Origin: UBA7328 sp002471345
Lineage (GTDB): Bacteria > Bacteroidota > Bacteroidia > Chitinophagales > Saprospiraceae
Direction of reading: 5' to 3'
DNA: 38,824 nucleotides
Assembly: GCA_964011275.1 (NCBI GenBank)
Contig: CAXGOB010000049.1
Span: 1-38,824, forward strand
Position numbers and translations under genes: made by a program. Positions 1 through 8,920 of this stretch are shown here, one piece after another. Position 1 is the stretch's first letter; each line of letters starts with the position of its first letter. The notes under the pieces are model-generated. The model was not told the DNA's origin and did not search any database. It was given only the letters and a program-made list of their open reading frames with translations.

Positions 1-53
1 ACAGTTTAAATTTAATTCATTTTTAAACTGTCTTATTTTTACGCAAGGATACA
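1..53. repeat. Left copy of a 53-bp perfect terminal inverted repeat
   Basis: The first 53 bases are the exact reverse complement of the last 53 bases of the window (38772-38824); the match breaks at base 54 (c here, a in the other copy read inward). Bases 1-10 (acagtttaaa) and 22-31 (tttaaactgt) are themselves complementary, giving a 10-bp stem with an 11-base loop. Bases 32-53 stay open in the rhodanese reading frame. The repeat could be a genuine element end, or a shared k-mer or inverted chimera at contig ends; no transposase is present to support the first. Confidence 0.9.
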
Positions 54-172
54 CAGCATCTGGCAGTGTAATTAGTAAATTGAATAAACTTGGCTATGAG
101 AACACAGCTATTCTAGATGAGGGAATTCTAATTTGGGCTCAACTCGGATATCCTGTAAATCTTGGGCGTTAA
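2..172 (+). CDS. Rhodanese-like domain protein, C-terminal fragment (5' end missing)
   Basis: An open frame enters from the window edge and ends at TAA 170-172. From about base 32 the peptide resembles the second half of a rhodanese (sulfurtransferase) domain: LIFTQGYTASGS, then a segment ending GILIWAQLGYPV, which matches the usual active-loop plus GGIxxWxxxGYPV layout. Rhodaneses carry sulfane sulfur on a loop cysteine just before this TQGYT segment; that cysteine is not seen, because the preceding residues come from the terminal repeat and do not look like rhodanese. The true protein probably diverges at about bases 31-40. Either the gene is truncated there, or the assembly is chimeric. 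Confidence 0.55.
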   Translation, partial: QFKFNSFLNCLIFTQGYTASGSVISKLNKLGYENTAILDEGILIWAQLGYPVNLGR

Positions 173-197
173 GAAGTAACATATAATTAGTCATTAA

Positions 198-518
198 ATG
201 CTACAGAAATTTCTCGGAACAAATTGGAAAACAATAAAACAGCGAAATATTTAAACTATAATTTGTATTAAAGACTGTAAGGCTTCAGAACGATATAGAG
301 TTAAATATACTTTTAAAGAAATCACCAATGTACACGAAAGAAAAGAGGACTATGGTGGATAAAAGAGAACAGAATTACGAACCCATTCATCAAATGGAAA
401 ACTAAAAATTGAACAGAGTGAACTGTTGATTTGGAAAGAAATATAGAATGGTAATGCTATATGTCATTTTGGAATAATCGAATACACTTATACTGACGAA
501 GAGTTCTTAAATAAATAA
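198..518 (+). pseudogene. Decayed ORF of unknown family with three in-frame stops
   Basis: Reading from ATG 198 gives about 106 codons in a single frame to TAA 516-518, interrupted by TAA 252-254, TAA 360-362 and TAG 444-446. The segments between stops look protein-like and hang together (for example ERYRVKYTFKEITNVHERKE, then KLKIEQSELLIWKEI, then CHFGIIEYTYTDEEF). They suggest a small beta-rich protein of roughly 100 residues. I do not recognise the family. There is no frameshift, so point mutations to stops are the simplest explanation. The first segment may be too short to be certain it belongs to the same gene. Confidence 0.5.
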
Positions 519-586
519 CCTTAGATATTGACTAATTTTTCTCAATTTTGGCCACTAATAAAACCGATGATAAAAATTATCAATTT

Positions 587-2830
587 ATGAATAATGGTAC
601 TGTTTGGCTTGTGATTTTCGTGTTCACATTTGTGAATATGACGTTTATAAATGCACAAAAAGATGGCCTTGGTTTTAGAGATGAATACCAGTACCATATC
701 ACCCGAACAAAAGAAACTGTAGATGTGGATGGGATTCTCAATGAGTCGATCTGGCAACAGGTTCAAAACGCGACAGATTTTTTTTACATCAAGCCTATCG
801 ACAATAAGCAGGTAGAACAAGGAGATCAGACAGAAGTCATGATGACTTATGATGACCGTAATATTTATGTAGCGGCAATCTGTCATGGAAAGTCGCCGTA
901 CTTAGTAACATCCCTAAAGCGGGACGGTAATGGCTTCTGGGATGGAGACACATTTATGGTGTCCTTTGATCCCGGAAATGAAAGGACTAATGGATATGGT
1001 TTTGCGACAAATTCTGCAGGAGTGCAATATGATAATGAGTTATCCGGTAATCTGGGTACTAGAAGTAGTGGCAGCAATGGTGGTTTTAACACAGCTTGGA
1101 ACAATAAGTGGCAAGTTGAAACTACCGTATACGATGATCACTACATTATAGAGATGGCAATACCATTTAAAACGCTCCGGTATGGAATAAGTAAAACCTG
1201 GGGTGTCCAGTTTAACCGAGGCAATACAAAATCCAATAGCTTCCACGCCTGGACTCCTCTGCCTAGACAATTTTTTGGACCGGACTTGGGATATAATGCT
1301 TCACTTATATGGGATGAGGTTCCGAAAAAGGCAAAGAGTAATATCGCTTTGATCCCTTATACTCTCGCGTCTACATCAAAGGACATTGCTGCCAGCACTT
1401 CATCTGACAACAATATTGATATAGGGGTCGATGCTAAAATTGCCCTGACCAGCAGCCTTAATTTAGATGTCACAGTGAATCCAGATTTTTCACAAGTTGA
1501 TGTAGATCGCCAGGTCACTAACTTGACTAATGTAAATATCAGATTTCCTGAGCAGCGCATCTTCTTTGTCGAGAATAATGAAATATTTTCTGATTTTGGG
1601 ATTCCTCCTATGCGGCCTTTCTTCTCGCGAAAAATCGGATTAACTGACGATGGAGCACCAATCCCCATATTGTATGGTGCGCGACTCACAGGTAATCTCA
1701 CTAAGGATACACGAATTGGCTTACTCAATTTGCAAACAAAATCCAATGAAGAAGAGCCTGGGAATAATTACAGTGCATTCGCATTTAATCAAAGAATATT
1801 CGGACGATCAGTAGTCAAAGGGTTTATTCACAACCGATCGGGATTTAAAGATGGTGGTTTCCTAGATGACGATTACAATCGAAAAGTCGGATTAGAGCTA
1901 GACTATAGATCAAAGAATGGATATAATAGATTTGCCGGAGCCTATAGTTTATCATTTAGTCATAATGCGAGAGATAAAAATGCATATTATCACACTCTCG
2001 CTCAATTGGGCAATCAAAATTTTCGCTTTTATATCAACATTGCAGGTATCGGGCAAAACTATGCTGATGATATGGGTTTCATTCAACAACAGAATCAATA
2101 TGATGCTGTGGAAGATAAGGTCATCCAAATTGGATATGATCATCTATTCTCTAGCTTGAGTTATACGATTTTTCCAAAAAATGAAAAAATCAACACGCAC
2201 AAGTTTTCCATGCTCAATATTGGAGATATGGAACGGTCACGAAATCAAGTTTTCAATTATACCGTTCAGCTGAGTTATGAATTGGCACTTGCAAATACCA
2301 GTGGGTTCACTATTGGGCTTAATCCAACTTACAGACGTTTATTATTTCCATTTAAATTCACAGATAATCCGTTGCCCGCTGATGAATATCGATGGACCGA
2401 ATTACAAGTGGAATATAAATCTGATGTTAGAAAAGATTTTAGCTATACCATTGGTGGAAGCGTAGGTGGATTTTATAGTGGCAACAGAAAAAACATAACG
2501 GCAGAAGTAAACTATCGCCAACAGCCTTGGGGTAATTTTGGGTTTACCTTTGAAGCAAATGAATTGACTTTTAATGAAGAATTTGGCAATTCTACATTAT
2601 TGCTCATAGGCCCAAAAGTTGAATTTAATTTTAGTCGAGATCTGTTCTGGACCACTTTTTTCCAATACAATACACAACGCGATAATTTTAATATCAATAG
2701 TCGGGTCCAATGGAGATTCCAGCCTTTATCAGATCTATTCTTAGTATATACCGATAATTATGCGATCGAACAATGGGGACCAAAGAATAGGACTTTCGTA
2801 CTTAAACTTAATTATTGGTTGAATATTTAG
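587..2830 (+). CDS. DUF5916 protein with N-terminal CBM9-like domain, exported
   Basis: This 747-residue protein belongs to the Bacteroidota DUF5916 family. The frame is open from TTG 548, but I chose ATG 587 because it starts a clear signal peptide (hydrophobic VWLVIFVFTFVN, cleavage near INAQ). After it comes a carbohydrate-binding family 9-like domain beginning at VDGILNESIWQQ and ending near TPLPRQ. The rest is a long DUF5916 region with typical signatures (TVNPDFSQVDVDRQ, then RFPEQRIFFVENNEIF) and many aromatic-rich alternating strands ending in KLNYWLNI, as expected of an outer-membrane beta-barrel. The family is thought to sit at the cell surface and has sometimes been linked to glycan-related loci; its exact substrate is unknown. 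It stands alone, with decayed genes on both sides. Confidence 0.9.
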   Translation: MNNGTVWLVIFVFTFVNMTFINAQKDGLGFRDEYQYHITRTKETVDVDGILNESIWQQVQNATDFFYIKPIDNKQVEQGDQTEVMMTYDDRNIYVAAICHGKSPYLVTSLKRDGNGFWDGDTFMVSFDPGNERTNGYGFATNSAGVQYDNELSGNLGTRSSGSNGGFNTAWNNKWQVETTVYDDHYIIEMAIPFKTLRYGISKTWGVQFNRGNTKSNSFHAWTPLPRQFFGPDLGYNASLIWDEVPKKAKSNIALIPYTLASTSKDIAASTSSDNNIDIGVDAKIALTSSLNLDVTVNPDFSQVDVDRQVTNLTNVNIRFPEQRIFFVENNEIFSDFGIPPMRPFFSRKIGLTDDGAPIPILYGARLTGNLTKDTRIGLLNLQTKSNEEEPGNNYSAFAFNQRIFGRSVVKGFIHNRSGFKDGGFLDDDYNRKVGLELDYRSKNGYNRFAGAYSLSFSHNARDKNAYYHTLAQLGNQNFRFYINIAGIGQNYADDMGFIQQQNQYDAVEDKVIQIGYDHLFSSLSYTIFPKNEKINTHKFSMLNIGDMERSRNQVFNYTVQLSYELALANTSGFTIGLNPTYRRLLFPFKFTDNPLPADEYRWTELQVEYKSDVRKDFSYTIGGSVGGFYSGNRKNITAEVNYRQQPWGNFGFTFEANELTFNEEFGNSTLLLIGPKVEFNFSRDLFWTTFFQYNTQRDNFNINSRVQWRFQPLSDLFLVYTDNYAIEQWGPKNRTFVLKLNYWLNI

Positions 2831-2879
2831 TCCATTTCATCCTTCTTTAATATAAGACCTATTGTTTCTTACCATCTGA

Positions 2880-3092
2880 ATTGAAGACTGGAAAACAGAA
2901 GAAGCTTTCGCCCTTCTTAGCTGCTTATATGATCATGGTTGTAAGGAGAAATACACATGTGAATTTAATTGGGTACCTGGCTCGATAGCTATTTGGGGCA
3001 ATCGAAGAACATGGCATTTTGCGAATAGTGATTACCAAGGTGAGGGGAGAACAATGCACAGAATCACCATAGATGGACAGACATTGGGTTAG
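2880..3092 (+). pseudogene. TauD/TfdA-type 2-oxoglutarate dioxygenase, C-terminal remnant
   Basis: Translation from 2883 gives about 69 codons to TAG 3090-3092. It matches the C-terminal end of TauD/TfdA Fe(II)/2-oxoglutarate dioxygenases: VPGSIAIWGNRRTWHFANSD followed by YQGEGRTMHRITIDG. The distal iron-binding His (TWHFA) and the 2-oxoglutarate-binding Arg region (GRTMHR) are both present. The N-terminal two thirds, including the HxD motif, are missing; the frame is closed just upstream by TGA 2877-2879. It has no start codon of its own, so it is a fossil. The same frame continues to 3275 past the stop, in sequence that does not look like TauD. Confidence 0.8.
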
Positions 3093-3275
3093 TTTTGGCA
3101 AATACCCTCTTCAAATAATTTAAGGATAACAAATCATGATAAAAGGGATGTCTTTTGGGATATGACAGATACCAATTCTACTTAAGGACAACATAAGCGT
3201 ATTATTCGAAGAGCATTGCACATAAATAATTTTTTTACATCACCATCGCATTCTCCTAAAGGTCAACATTCTTAA
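3093..3275 (+). pseudogene. Possible decayed coding fragment, unrecognised
   Basis: The frame of the preceding TauD remnant continues with only one stop (TAA 3183-3185) to TAA 3273-3275. The second part (GQHKRIIRRALHINNFFTSP) looks protein-like, but I cannot name its family, and it does not resemble the end of TauD. It may be the tail of another lost gene or chance AT-rich sequence. Beyond it, 3276-3528 shows no gene or structure that I can support. Confidence 0.25.
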
Positions 3276-3528
3276 TCACTTGGTGTATAAATATACATTC
3301 TCTGATTCTAATCAAGTTCCTAGTTCACTTGAGAGTAACACTCCAAAAATCACCTAAAAAATGTGAGTCCATCATGATGTATTTTCTCAAGCACACCCTC
3401 TAAATGATTTGTTCCTTTTTCTCTTAACTTTAGTCATATTATGTAACCAAATAAATGAAGGCAGGCACCTAAGGTAAGCTACCCCATTACTTGTTCATGT
3501 TTATTAGAAATAACGAAATATAAAATTC

Positions 3529-4284
3529 ATGCTAAAATTCTTTCGTAGCATAAGACGGAAAGTTATTGATGAAAGAAATCTGAGAAGATATCTGATTTAT
3601 GCCTTTGGGGAAGTCTGCCTTGTGGTAATAGGAATTTTACTGGCTTTGCAGGTAAACAATGTGAATGAGAATCGAAAAAAGAAAAACCTAGAAGTCGAGA
3701 CTCTTAGAGAATTACAAGAATCGCTTATATCGAATTTTGATAATATGATTTCGTCAACGGAAACTTTAAAAGTAGATATTGATAAAATTAAATCTCTTGT
3801 TACACACTTGGAAGCACGTAAACCTTACACCGATGAACTTCAAGAATTATTTTATCATCCCTATCGAGCTAGAAGTTTCATCGTAAATAGATCTGCTTTT
3901 GAAATGCTTGAAAACAGAGGGATTGATATTATTTCCAACAAAGAACTAAGAGGTCAAATTGTAGAACATTATAACTTTAGTTTAGCGCTGATGGAAGCAT
4001 TTACTCGATCTGAAAGAGAAAGGATTGATGATTTTCGGATCTATTACCAAACAAAAATTGTACCTAACAATGAAGATTCCTTTCTTGGACATACAAATCG
4101 AATATACCCTAAGACAGATCCTATTCAATATGAAGAAATATTGAATGATCAGATATTTATTAGTCAACTAAAGTGGAGAATAAGTAGGACAAAAATGATT
4201 GTTGATAGAGTAGAAACACTCTGGGCCAAAGAAACTCAGGAATTAGAAAAAAAGATTATTGAAGAGCTTCAGAAACTTGACTAA
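3529..4284 (+). CDS. DUF6090 family membrane protein (copy 1)
   Basis: This 251-residue protein has the hallmark N-terminus of DUF6090: a basic stretch (LKFFRSIRRKVIDERNLRRY) leading into a single membrane helix around residues 21-42 (LIYAFGEVCLVVIGILLALQ) and then VNNVNENRKKK. The remainder is a charged, mostly helical extracytoplasmic domain with likely coiled-coil segments (EKKIIEELQKLD at the end). Function is unknown; the family is multi-copy in many marine Bacteroidota. It starts at the first ATG and ends with TAA. A broken paralogue follows after only two bases, so this locus was probably a tandem pair. A second intact member lies at 13755-14534. Confidence 0.9.
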   Translation: MLKFFRSIRRKVIDERNLRRYLIYAFGEVCLVVIGILLALQVNNVNENRKKKNLEVETLRELQESLISNFDNMISSTETLKVDIDKIKSLVTHLEARKPYTDELQELFYHPYRARSFIVNRSAFEMLENRGIDIISNKELRGQIVEHYNFSLALMEAFTRSERERIDDFRIYYQTKIVPNNEDSFLGHTNRIYPKTDPIQYEEILNDQIFISQLKWRISRTKMIVDRVETLWAKETQELEKKIIEELQKLD

Positions 4285-4286
4285 CA

Positions 4287-4640
4287 ATCCATTTTATTCT
4301 GAATCGAATAATAGAATCTGGGAATGCGGAACTCATTAATGACGTACGAATCAGTTCATATTTACAAAAATATTACTTAGAGGCTTGTACGAGATATAAC
4401 AGTGTGACAGAATATCATCAAAAGTTTGTTTCTGAAAGTATCCAAGGCCCATTAATCATGATTCTTAATTACAAAAAAGGATACTTAGTTGATCCAGATG
4501 AAGTAATTGAAAAAGTGGAAGATGGAGTATTGCGATCTATGATAAATTGGTAGACAAAATTCTTTGAATTCAATCGACCGCGTACTGAAATGAATCTGGC
4601 ACAAGCTGAAGAACTAATTGGTATAATTAATAGAAAGTGA
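4287..4640 (+). pseudogene. DUF6090-like C-terminal remnant with in-frame TAG
   Basis: A continuous frame without a start codon runs from just after the stop of the preceding DUF6090 gene to TGA 4638-4640, interrupted once by TAG 4551-4553. The peptide (IIESGNAELINDVRISSYLQ, YYLEACTRYNSVTEYHQKF, then after the stop TKFFEFNRPRTEMNLAQAEE) resembles the extracytoplasmic C-terminal half of DUF6090 proteins, where an isolated residue/loop segment precedes a helical tail. The N-terminal membrane anchor is gone. Deletion between two tandem copies followed by point decay would explain it. Assignment to DUF6090 is an inference from position and pattern. Confidence 0.6.
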
Positions 4641-4777
4641 TTAACAAAGTATATTTGATCATTGTTGATTATAACCCATAAGCTTTTTACACAAAACATC
4701 TTTACCACAAATATCTTTGAGGCTTGTTATAGAAATCACGAATCAGTATCTATACAAGATTATGAGAAAAACAAGCT

Positions 4778-5068
4778 ATGATTACTTATCAAGTTAAGAT
4801 TAAAGTGGATGAATCGGTAGAAAAAAAATGGCTCCTTTGGATGAAAACTGAACATGTTCCTGACGTTAAAGGTACAGGACTGATAAGGTCATTCCAAATT
4901 TTAAAATCAGCTTCTGAAGATCAATTATATCATTTTGATTATCACTTTAATTCCATAGAGGATTATCATCATTATAGAAAAGAGTTTGCTCCAAAATTAA
5001 AAGCTCATCCGCTAGAAAAATTCCCAAATCAATTCACCGCTGAACGAGAATTGTGGGATTGGATTTGA
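4778..5068 (+). CDS. DUF4286 family protein
   Basis: This 96-residue soluble protein begins MITYQVKIKVDESVEKKWLL and carries the DUF4286 pattern: an N-terminal strand, a helix with WxxWMKTEHVPDV, and a central strand (YHFDYHFNSIEDYHHYRKEF) in an alpha/beta ferredoxin-like arrangement. It ends with the family-typical LWDWI region. Length fits the family (about 100 residues). No catalytic residues are known; it is cytoplasmic and of unknown function. It starts at ATG 4778 and ends with TGA. Confidence 0.85.
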   Translation: MITYQVKIKVDESVEKKWLLWMKTEHVPDVKGTGLIRSFQILKSASEDQLYHFDYHFNSIEDYHHYRKEFAPKLKAHPLEKFPNQFTAERELWDWI

Positions 5069-5183
5069 AAGATTCATTCTTTATAAAAGAAGGAGTAACG
5101 AGAATAGGCTTAAGACTTCTTCATATTTTATTTTTGGCTAAATAAGGAATAGTAATTATTTCCCTATTTCAAATTTCTCATTA

Positions 5184-6047
5184 ATGAAGTCTCGATTATA
5201 CTTAACAATCTCAGCCATTCTTTGGGGCCTAAATTTCCACTTTGCTGCTTTTATGTTGAAAGAATCTACTTTCATAGAATCAGCAACATGGCGTTATATA
5301 TTTGGAGTGCTTCCGTTACTTATACTATCCAATAAAATACTCCGAAAAATAGAGTTTAATAAAATGCCAATTAAAGGGATTCTATTAGTCGGAATAATTG
5401 GATTATTTGGTTTTAATATATTTTTCTTTTTAGGGCTAAAATATACTTCACCTGTCAATGCTGCTCTGATAATAAGTCTCAATCCGATGATAACTATTTG
5501 GTTATCTGCAATAATTTTGAAAACACAGATTACTAAATTTCATATAATTGGAGCGACCCTTTCATTATTTGGAGTAATCATATTACTTACAAAGGGTGAC
5601 ATGTCAAATATTTTGAATTTGAATTTGAATAAAGGAGATTTCCTAATTTTGATCGCCAACATAGTTTTTGCCTTACACCATGTTTGGGTGAAGCAATTCA
5701 AAGGCAACTTTTCAAATCTCAATTTTACAACGCTTACCAATTTTGTTTGTTTACTATGTTTTCTACTGGTTTTGCCCGCCACCTCATTTACAGTTGGTAT
5801 TGCTCACACGACAAACTATTGGCTTTGGGCAATGGGAATCGGTACCTTCGGAACTGCAATTGCTTATCTTCTTTGGAATCAAGGAGTGAGCCAGTTGGGG
5901 GCTGACAAAGCCGGTATTTTCATGAATATTGTTCCATTTTCTACAGCTTTAAGTGCGATGTTTATTGGAGAAATACTTATTTTATTTCATTTGATTAGTG
6001 GCATTATGATAATTGGAGGAATATTTATTACTCAATTTAAAAAATGA
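5184..6047 (+). CDS. EamA/DMT-family permease
   Basis: This 287-residue protein has about ten hydrophobic helices arranged as two EamA repeats (roughly residues 5-135 and 150-285), typical of drug/metabolite transporters (RhaT/YdcZ superfamily). Family signatures include SAILWGLNFHFAA near the start, YTSPVNAALIISLNPMITI at the end of the first repeat and LLWNQGVSQLGADKAGIF in the second. It is an inner-membrane exporter; the substrate cannot be read from sequence. The start is ATG 5184, with the basic KSR and the first helix following directly. It ends with TGA and is a single-gene unit. Confidence 0.9.
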   Translation: MKSRLYLTISAILWGLNFHFAAFMLKESTFIESATWRYIFGVLPLLILSNKILRKIEFNKMPIKGILLVGIIGLFGFNIFFFLGLKYTSPVNAALIISLNPMITIWLSAIILKTQITKFHIIGATLSLFGVIILLTKGDMSNILNLNLNKGDFLILIANIVFALHHVWVKQFKGNFSNLNFTTLTNFVCLLCFLLVLPATSFTVGIAHTTNYWLWAMGIGTFGTAIAYLLWNQGVSQLGADKAGIFMNIVPFSTALSAMFIGEILILFHLISGIMIIGGIFITQFKK

Positions 6048-6185
6048 ATCAATGTTTATATTTCGACTAAATTGGATTCAATTCAACTCAAAACAACAAT
6101 GGCTAAAATGTCAAAATCTCCCTTTGAGTCATTTGTGTTTACAGCCAAAACTGCCCTTTGTGATACTAAGACCAACTGAGAACCA

Positions 6186-7670
6186 ATGAATAAAATCGTA
6201 CAATTCACATTCGCCCTTCTTCTATCTCTAATATTAATAGAATGCACACCTTCAGGCTCAACCACTCTTTTTATACAAAATGCAACCATCATTGATGGTA
6301 CAGGGTCAGACAGATTTGTTGGATCAGTAAGAATCAAGGACGATAGGATTATTCAGATTGGAGATTTGGCTCCCTTAAATACAGATTCAATAATAGACGG
6401 GACTGGTTTGATTTTAGGTCCTGGGTTTATTGATACCCATAGTCATCATGATCAGGATTCTCTTCGGACCAAAGAAGCTGCTATAAGTCAAGGAATTACA
6501 ACCATTATTATAGGTCAAGACGGTGGTTCTCTACGTCCATTGAAGGAACGTTTTAATTCAATAAAACGATCTCCATGGTCTGTGAACATAGGTGCTTATT
6601 CAGGTCACAACACCATAAGAGCTGCTGTAATGGGTGAAGATTATAAACGAGAAGCTACTCAAATGGAAATCGAAGCTATGAGCGCCTTGTTGGAAAATGA
6701 TATGATCCATGGAGCCTTGGGACTGTCAACAGGACTAGAATATGACCCAGGGATTTATTCGAACTCTAGCGAAGTGATTGAGCTCGCCAAAGTTGCCTCA
6801 GCAAATGAAGGGAGATATATAAGTCATATGAGAAGTGAAGATGTTTATTTTAATGATGCTATTGATGAAATTCTAACTATTGGAAAAGAAGCAAATATCC
6901 CGGTTCAAATTTCACATTTCAAACTTGCCATGAAAGGTCTGTGGGGAAAAGCTCCAATAGTGTTACAAAAACTTGATAGTGCTAGAGCAAAAGGTATCGA
7001 TGTAACAGCTGATATATATCCTTATCAATATTGGTCAAGTACAATGACGGTTTTATTCCCAAATAGAGATTTTGAAAATAGAGAAACTGCAGAATTTGCA
7101 CTCACGGAATTAACTACACCGGAAGGTATGATCATCAGCACTTTTGATGCAAAGCCAGAATATGAGAATTTATCTTTAGCAGAAATAGCTAAAATTAGAA
7201 GTGAAGATCCTATATCTACTTATTTAGAGCTTATTAGAATGTCTCAGCTACACCCAAGTGAAAGTATTATTGCTAAATCAATGGCTTTAGAAGACATAAT
7301 GTCTATTATGAATTGGCCTCAAACAAATATTTGTTCAGACGGTGCACCTTCTGGTCACCCTAGAGGATGGGGAGCCTTTCCACGTTATTTGGACATGAAT
7401 ACTAGTCAGACTCTTGAGGTTAAAATTAATAAGATGACTGCTCAGGCAGCTCATAACTTGAGCCTAGATAGTATTGGAATAATTAGAGAAGGGTTTTTTG
7501 CTGATCTTGTATTGTTTAATGCAAATACCATAAAAGACAAGGCCACTTTTGAAAATAGTTCTTTACCATCTGAAGGACTTGAATTTGTCATGGTCTCCGG
7601 GCAGATTGTATACGCTGACCAATCTCCTACCAAGGTCTTTTCTGGCCGTATCATTAAAAGAGCCAATTAG
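6186..7670 (+). CDS. D-aminoacylase-like amidohydrolase, lipoprotein
   Basis: This 494-residue protein is a metal-dependent amidohydrolase of the N-acyl-D-amino-acid deacylase group. It begins with a lipoprotein signal whose lipobox Cys is residue 20 (LILIECTPSGS), so it is membrane-anchored outside the cytoplasm. The TIM-barrel metal motif is HSHHD at 85-89 (H85, H87). Other family marks are GLSTGLEYDPG, the histidines in ISHMRSE and ISHFKLA, and SDGAPSGHPRGWGAFPRYL near the end. At the position where classical D-aminoacylases have a zinc-binding Cys (G-x-CG-x-S), this one has GQDGGS at 110-115, so substrate or metal site may differ. It could act on peptidoglycan-type or D-amino-acid conjugates; that is inference. 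Confidence 0.88.
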   Translation: MNKIVQFTFALLLSLILIECTPSGSTTLFIQNATIIDGTGSDRFVGSVRIKDDRIIQIGDLAPLNTDSIIDGTGLILGPGFIDTHSHHDQDSLRTKEAAISQGITTIIIGQDGGSLRPLKERFNSIKRSPWSVNIGAYSGHNTIRAAVMGEDYKREATQMEIEAMSALLENDMIHGALGLSTGLEYDPGIYSNSSEVIELAKVASANEGRYISHMRSEDVYFNDAIDEILTIGKEANIPVQISHFKLAMKGLWGKAPIVLQKLDSARAKGIDVTADIYPYQYWSSTMTVLFPNRDFENRETAEFALTELTTPEGMIISTFDAKPEYENLSLAEIAKIRSEDPISTYLELIRMSQLHPSESIIAKSMALEDIMSIMNWPQTNICSDGAPSGHPRGWGAFPRYLDMNTSQTLEVKINKMTAQAAHNLSLDSIGIIREGFFADLVLFNANTIKDKATFENSSLPSEGLEFVMVSGQIVYADQSPTKVFSGRIIKRAN

Positions 7671-7856
7671 AACCAACTGACGTTTGAATAGAATGCCCAA
7701 AGTATCTTGAGGGATCATAGATTATTTAAGTAAAATTTTAATCCTTTTGATTCTGAAATTACTGAGAAAGAAAAATGAAATAGGACTATCAACAATGGCT
7801 CAGAATACATTGAAAATGTATCTTAGCCTAAGCTGTCTCCATACTTAAATTTACAA

Positions 7857-8501
7857 ATGCCGGTAAAAGATATTCTTATTAGTCTAATTGCAATATGCAT
7901 TGTAGTCATTGTACCTCATACTGAATTGATTCCCAATTTCGGATATTCTGTCCCTATTCTTCTTTTTGTATGGCTTTGTCTAAAATATTTTGGTGAGCAG
8001 TTTGTAGATATAGGTTTTAGTTTTAAGTCTTTCAAATTCAAGGCCATTCTAATCGGAAGTTTGGCAGCATTATTTATAGTGTTCTTTATGCAATTCATTT
8101 TCTTTCCTGTGTTAGAATACTTTGTTGTTTTTGAGGAAACTGATGTAGAACTCTACGATTTTATTAGAAAGAGTAAATGGAATTATCTTTTCATAATAAT
8201 CATGGGATGGCTTGTTGGTGGCTTATATGAGGAAATTGTCTTTCATGGATTCATCTTTTCACGTCTAGAAAAAATGATTCCCGGAAAAAACGCTACACCT
8301 ATGAGTTTCATAATTACAAGTATCATATTTGGCGCTTATCATTATCAGTTAGGTACTGCTGGACTCATTAATGCCCTAATCGTTGGAGCTGCGTATCTTG
8401 GTATTGTAATATATTTCAAGAGAAACTTATGGTACGCTATAATCTGTCATGGTGTTCATAACACGATAATTGTGACATTGATCTATATGAACTATCTATA
8501 A
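7857..8501 (+). CDS. CPBP family intramembrane metalloprotease
   Basis: This 214-residue, multi-helix membrane protein has the CPBP (Rce1/Abi) motifs in order: EEIVFHG at 125-131 (E125, E126), FGAYHYQ (H162) and CHGVHN (H198). These three motifs place the glutamate and histidines of the membrane-embedded metalloprotease site. The first motif usually reads EExxFRG; here the Arg is replaced by His. Family members cleave prenylated or signal-type peptides in eukaryotes; in bacteria they are often tied to bacteriocin immunity or have no known substrate. It starts at ATG 7857 and is a single-gene unit. Confidence 0.9.
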   Translation: MPVKDILISLIAICIVVIVPHTELIPNFGYSVPILLFVWLCLKYFGEQFVDIGFSFKSFKFKAILIGSLAALFIVFFMQFIFFPVLEYFVVFEETDVELYDFIRKSKWNYLFIIIMGWLVGGLYEEIVFHGFIFSRLEKMIPGKNATPMSFIITSIIFGAYHYQLGTAGLINALIVGAAYLGIVIYFKRNLWYAIICHGVHNTIIVTLIYMNYL

Positions 8502-8920
8502 AATATTCACGAAGTACAACTATGATTATGACTTCAATTCACTCTATAATAGAGACAGAATTAGCCTTGTTTTTATTAGAGTTGCAAAAGAGCACTACGC
8601 AATTAGAAAAGTTTATTAATCCGATTACCTCATCGTTAGCTGGAGTTGTTCATACTTCTGCTTTTATTACTTTGTAGTTAATCTCTCCTTCACAATTTTC
8701 CTATTAAAAAAAGTTCTTCCGGCATTCCTTTAGCAGTCTAATAAGTGTTCTGCACTCCTATTGATCCTCCCCTCTTCTATACATACCTCGATTTAGTCTA
8801 TTTTCTCTTATCCATAGCCCCACAATAAATTACAATGAGAGACGCTAACACAACAACATCAACCCTCCAAACCGTTATATTCAAATTTGAAACCCCTAAC
8901 AATAATTATAAACTAAGAAT
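8502..8920. other. 419-base gap with one weak small ORF
   Basis: The only open frame of note runs ATG 8522 to TAG 8677 (51 codons, beginning MIMTSIHSIIETELALFLLE). It has no recognisable domain and may be a fossil fragment or chance. The second half is C- and T-rich and then A-rich, as expected for the promoter and leader of the peroxiredoxin gene downstream. A 12-base perfect palindrome, ttcaaatttgaa, lies at 8880-8891, about 30 bases before that start; it could be a regulator site but occurs only once here. Confidence 0.3.

Noticed and set aside
6111..6179. Short ORF (MAKMSKSPFESFV...) between EamA and the amidohydrolase
   Set aside because: About 26 codons ending just before the next start; no evidence for a leader peptide or regulation.
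8522..8677. 51-codon ORF after the CPBP protease
   Set aside because: Short, no domain, no clear initiation signal; chance in AT-rich DNA is likely. Described only as gap content.
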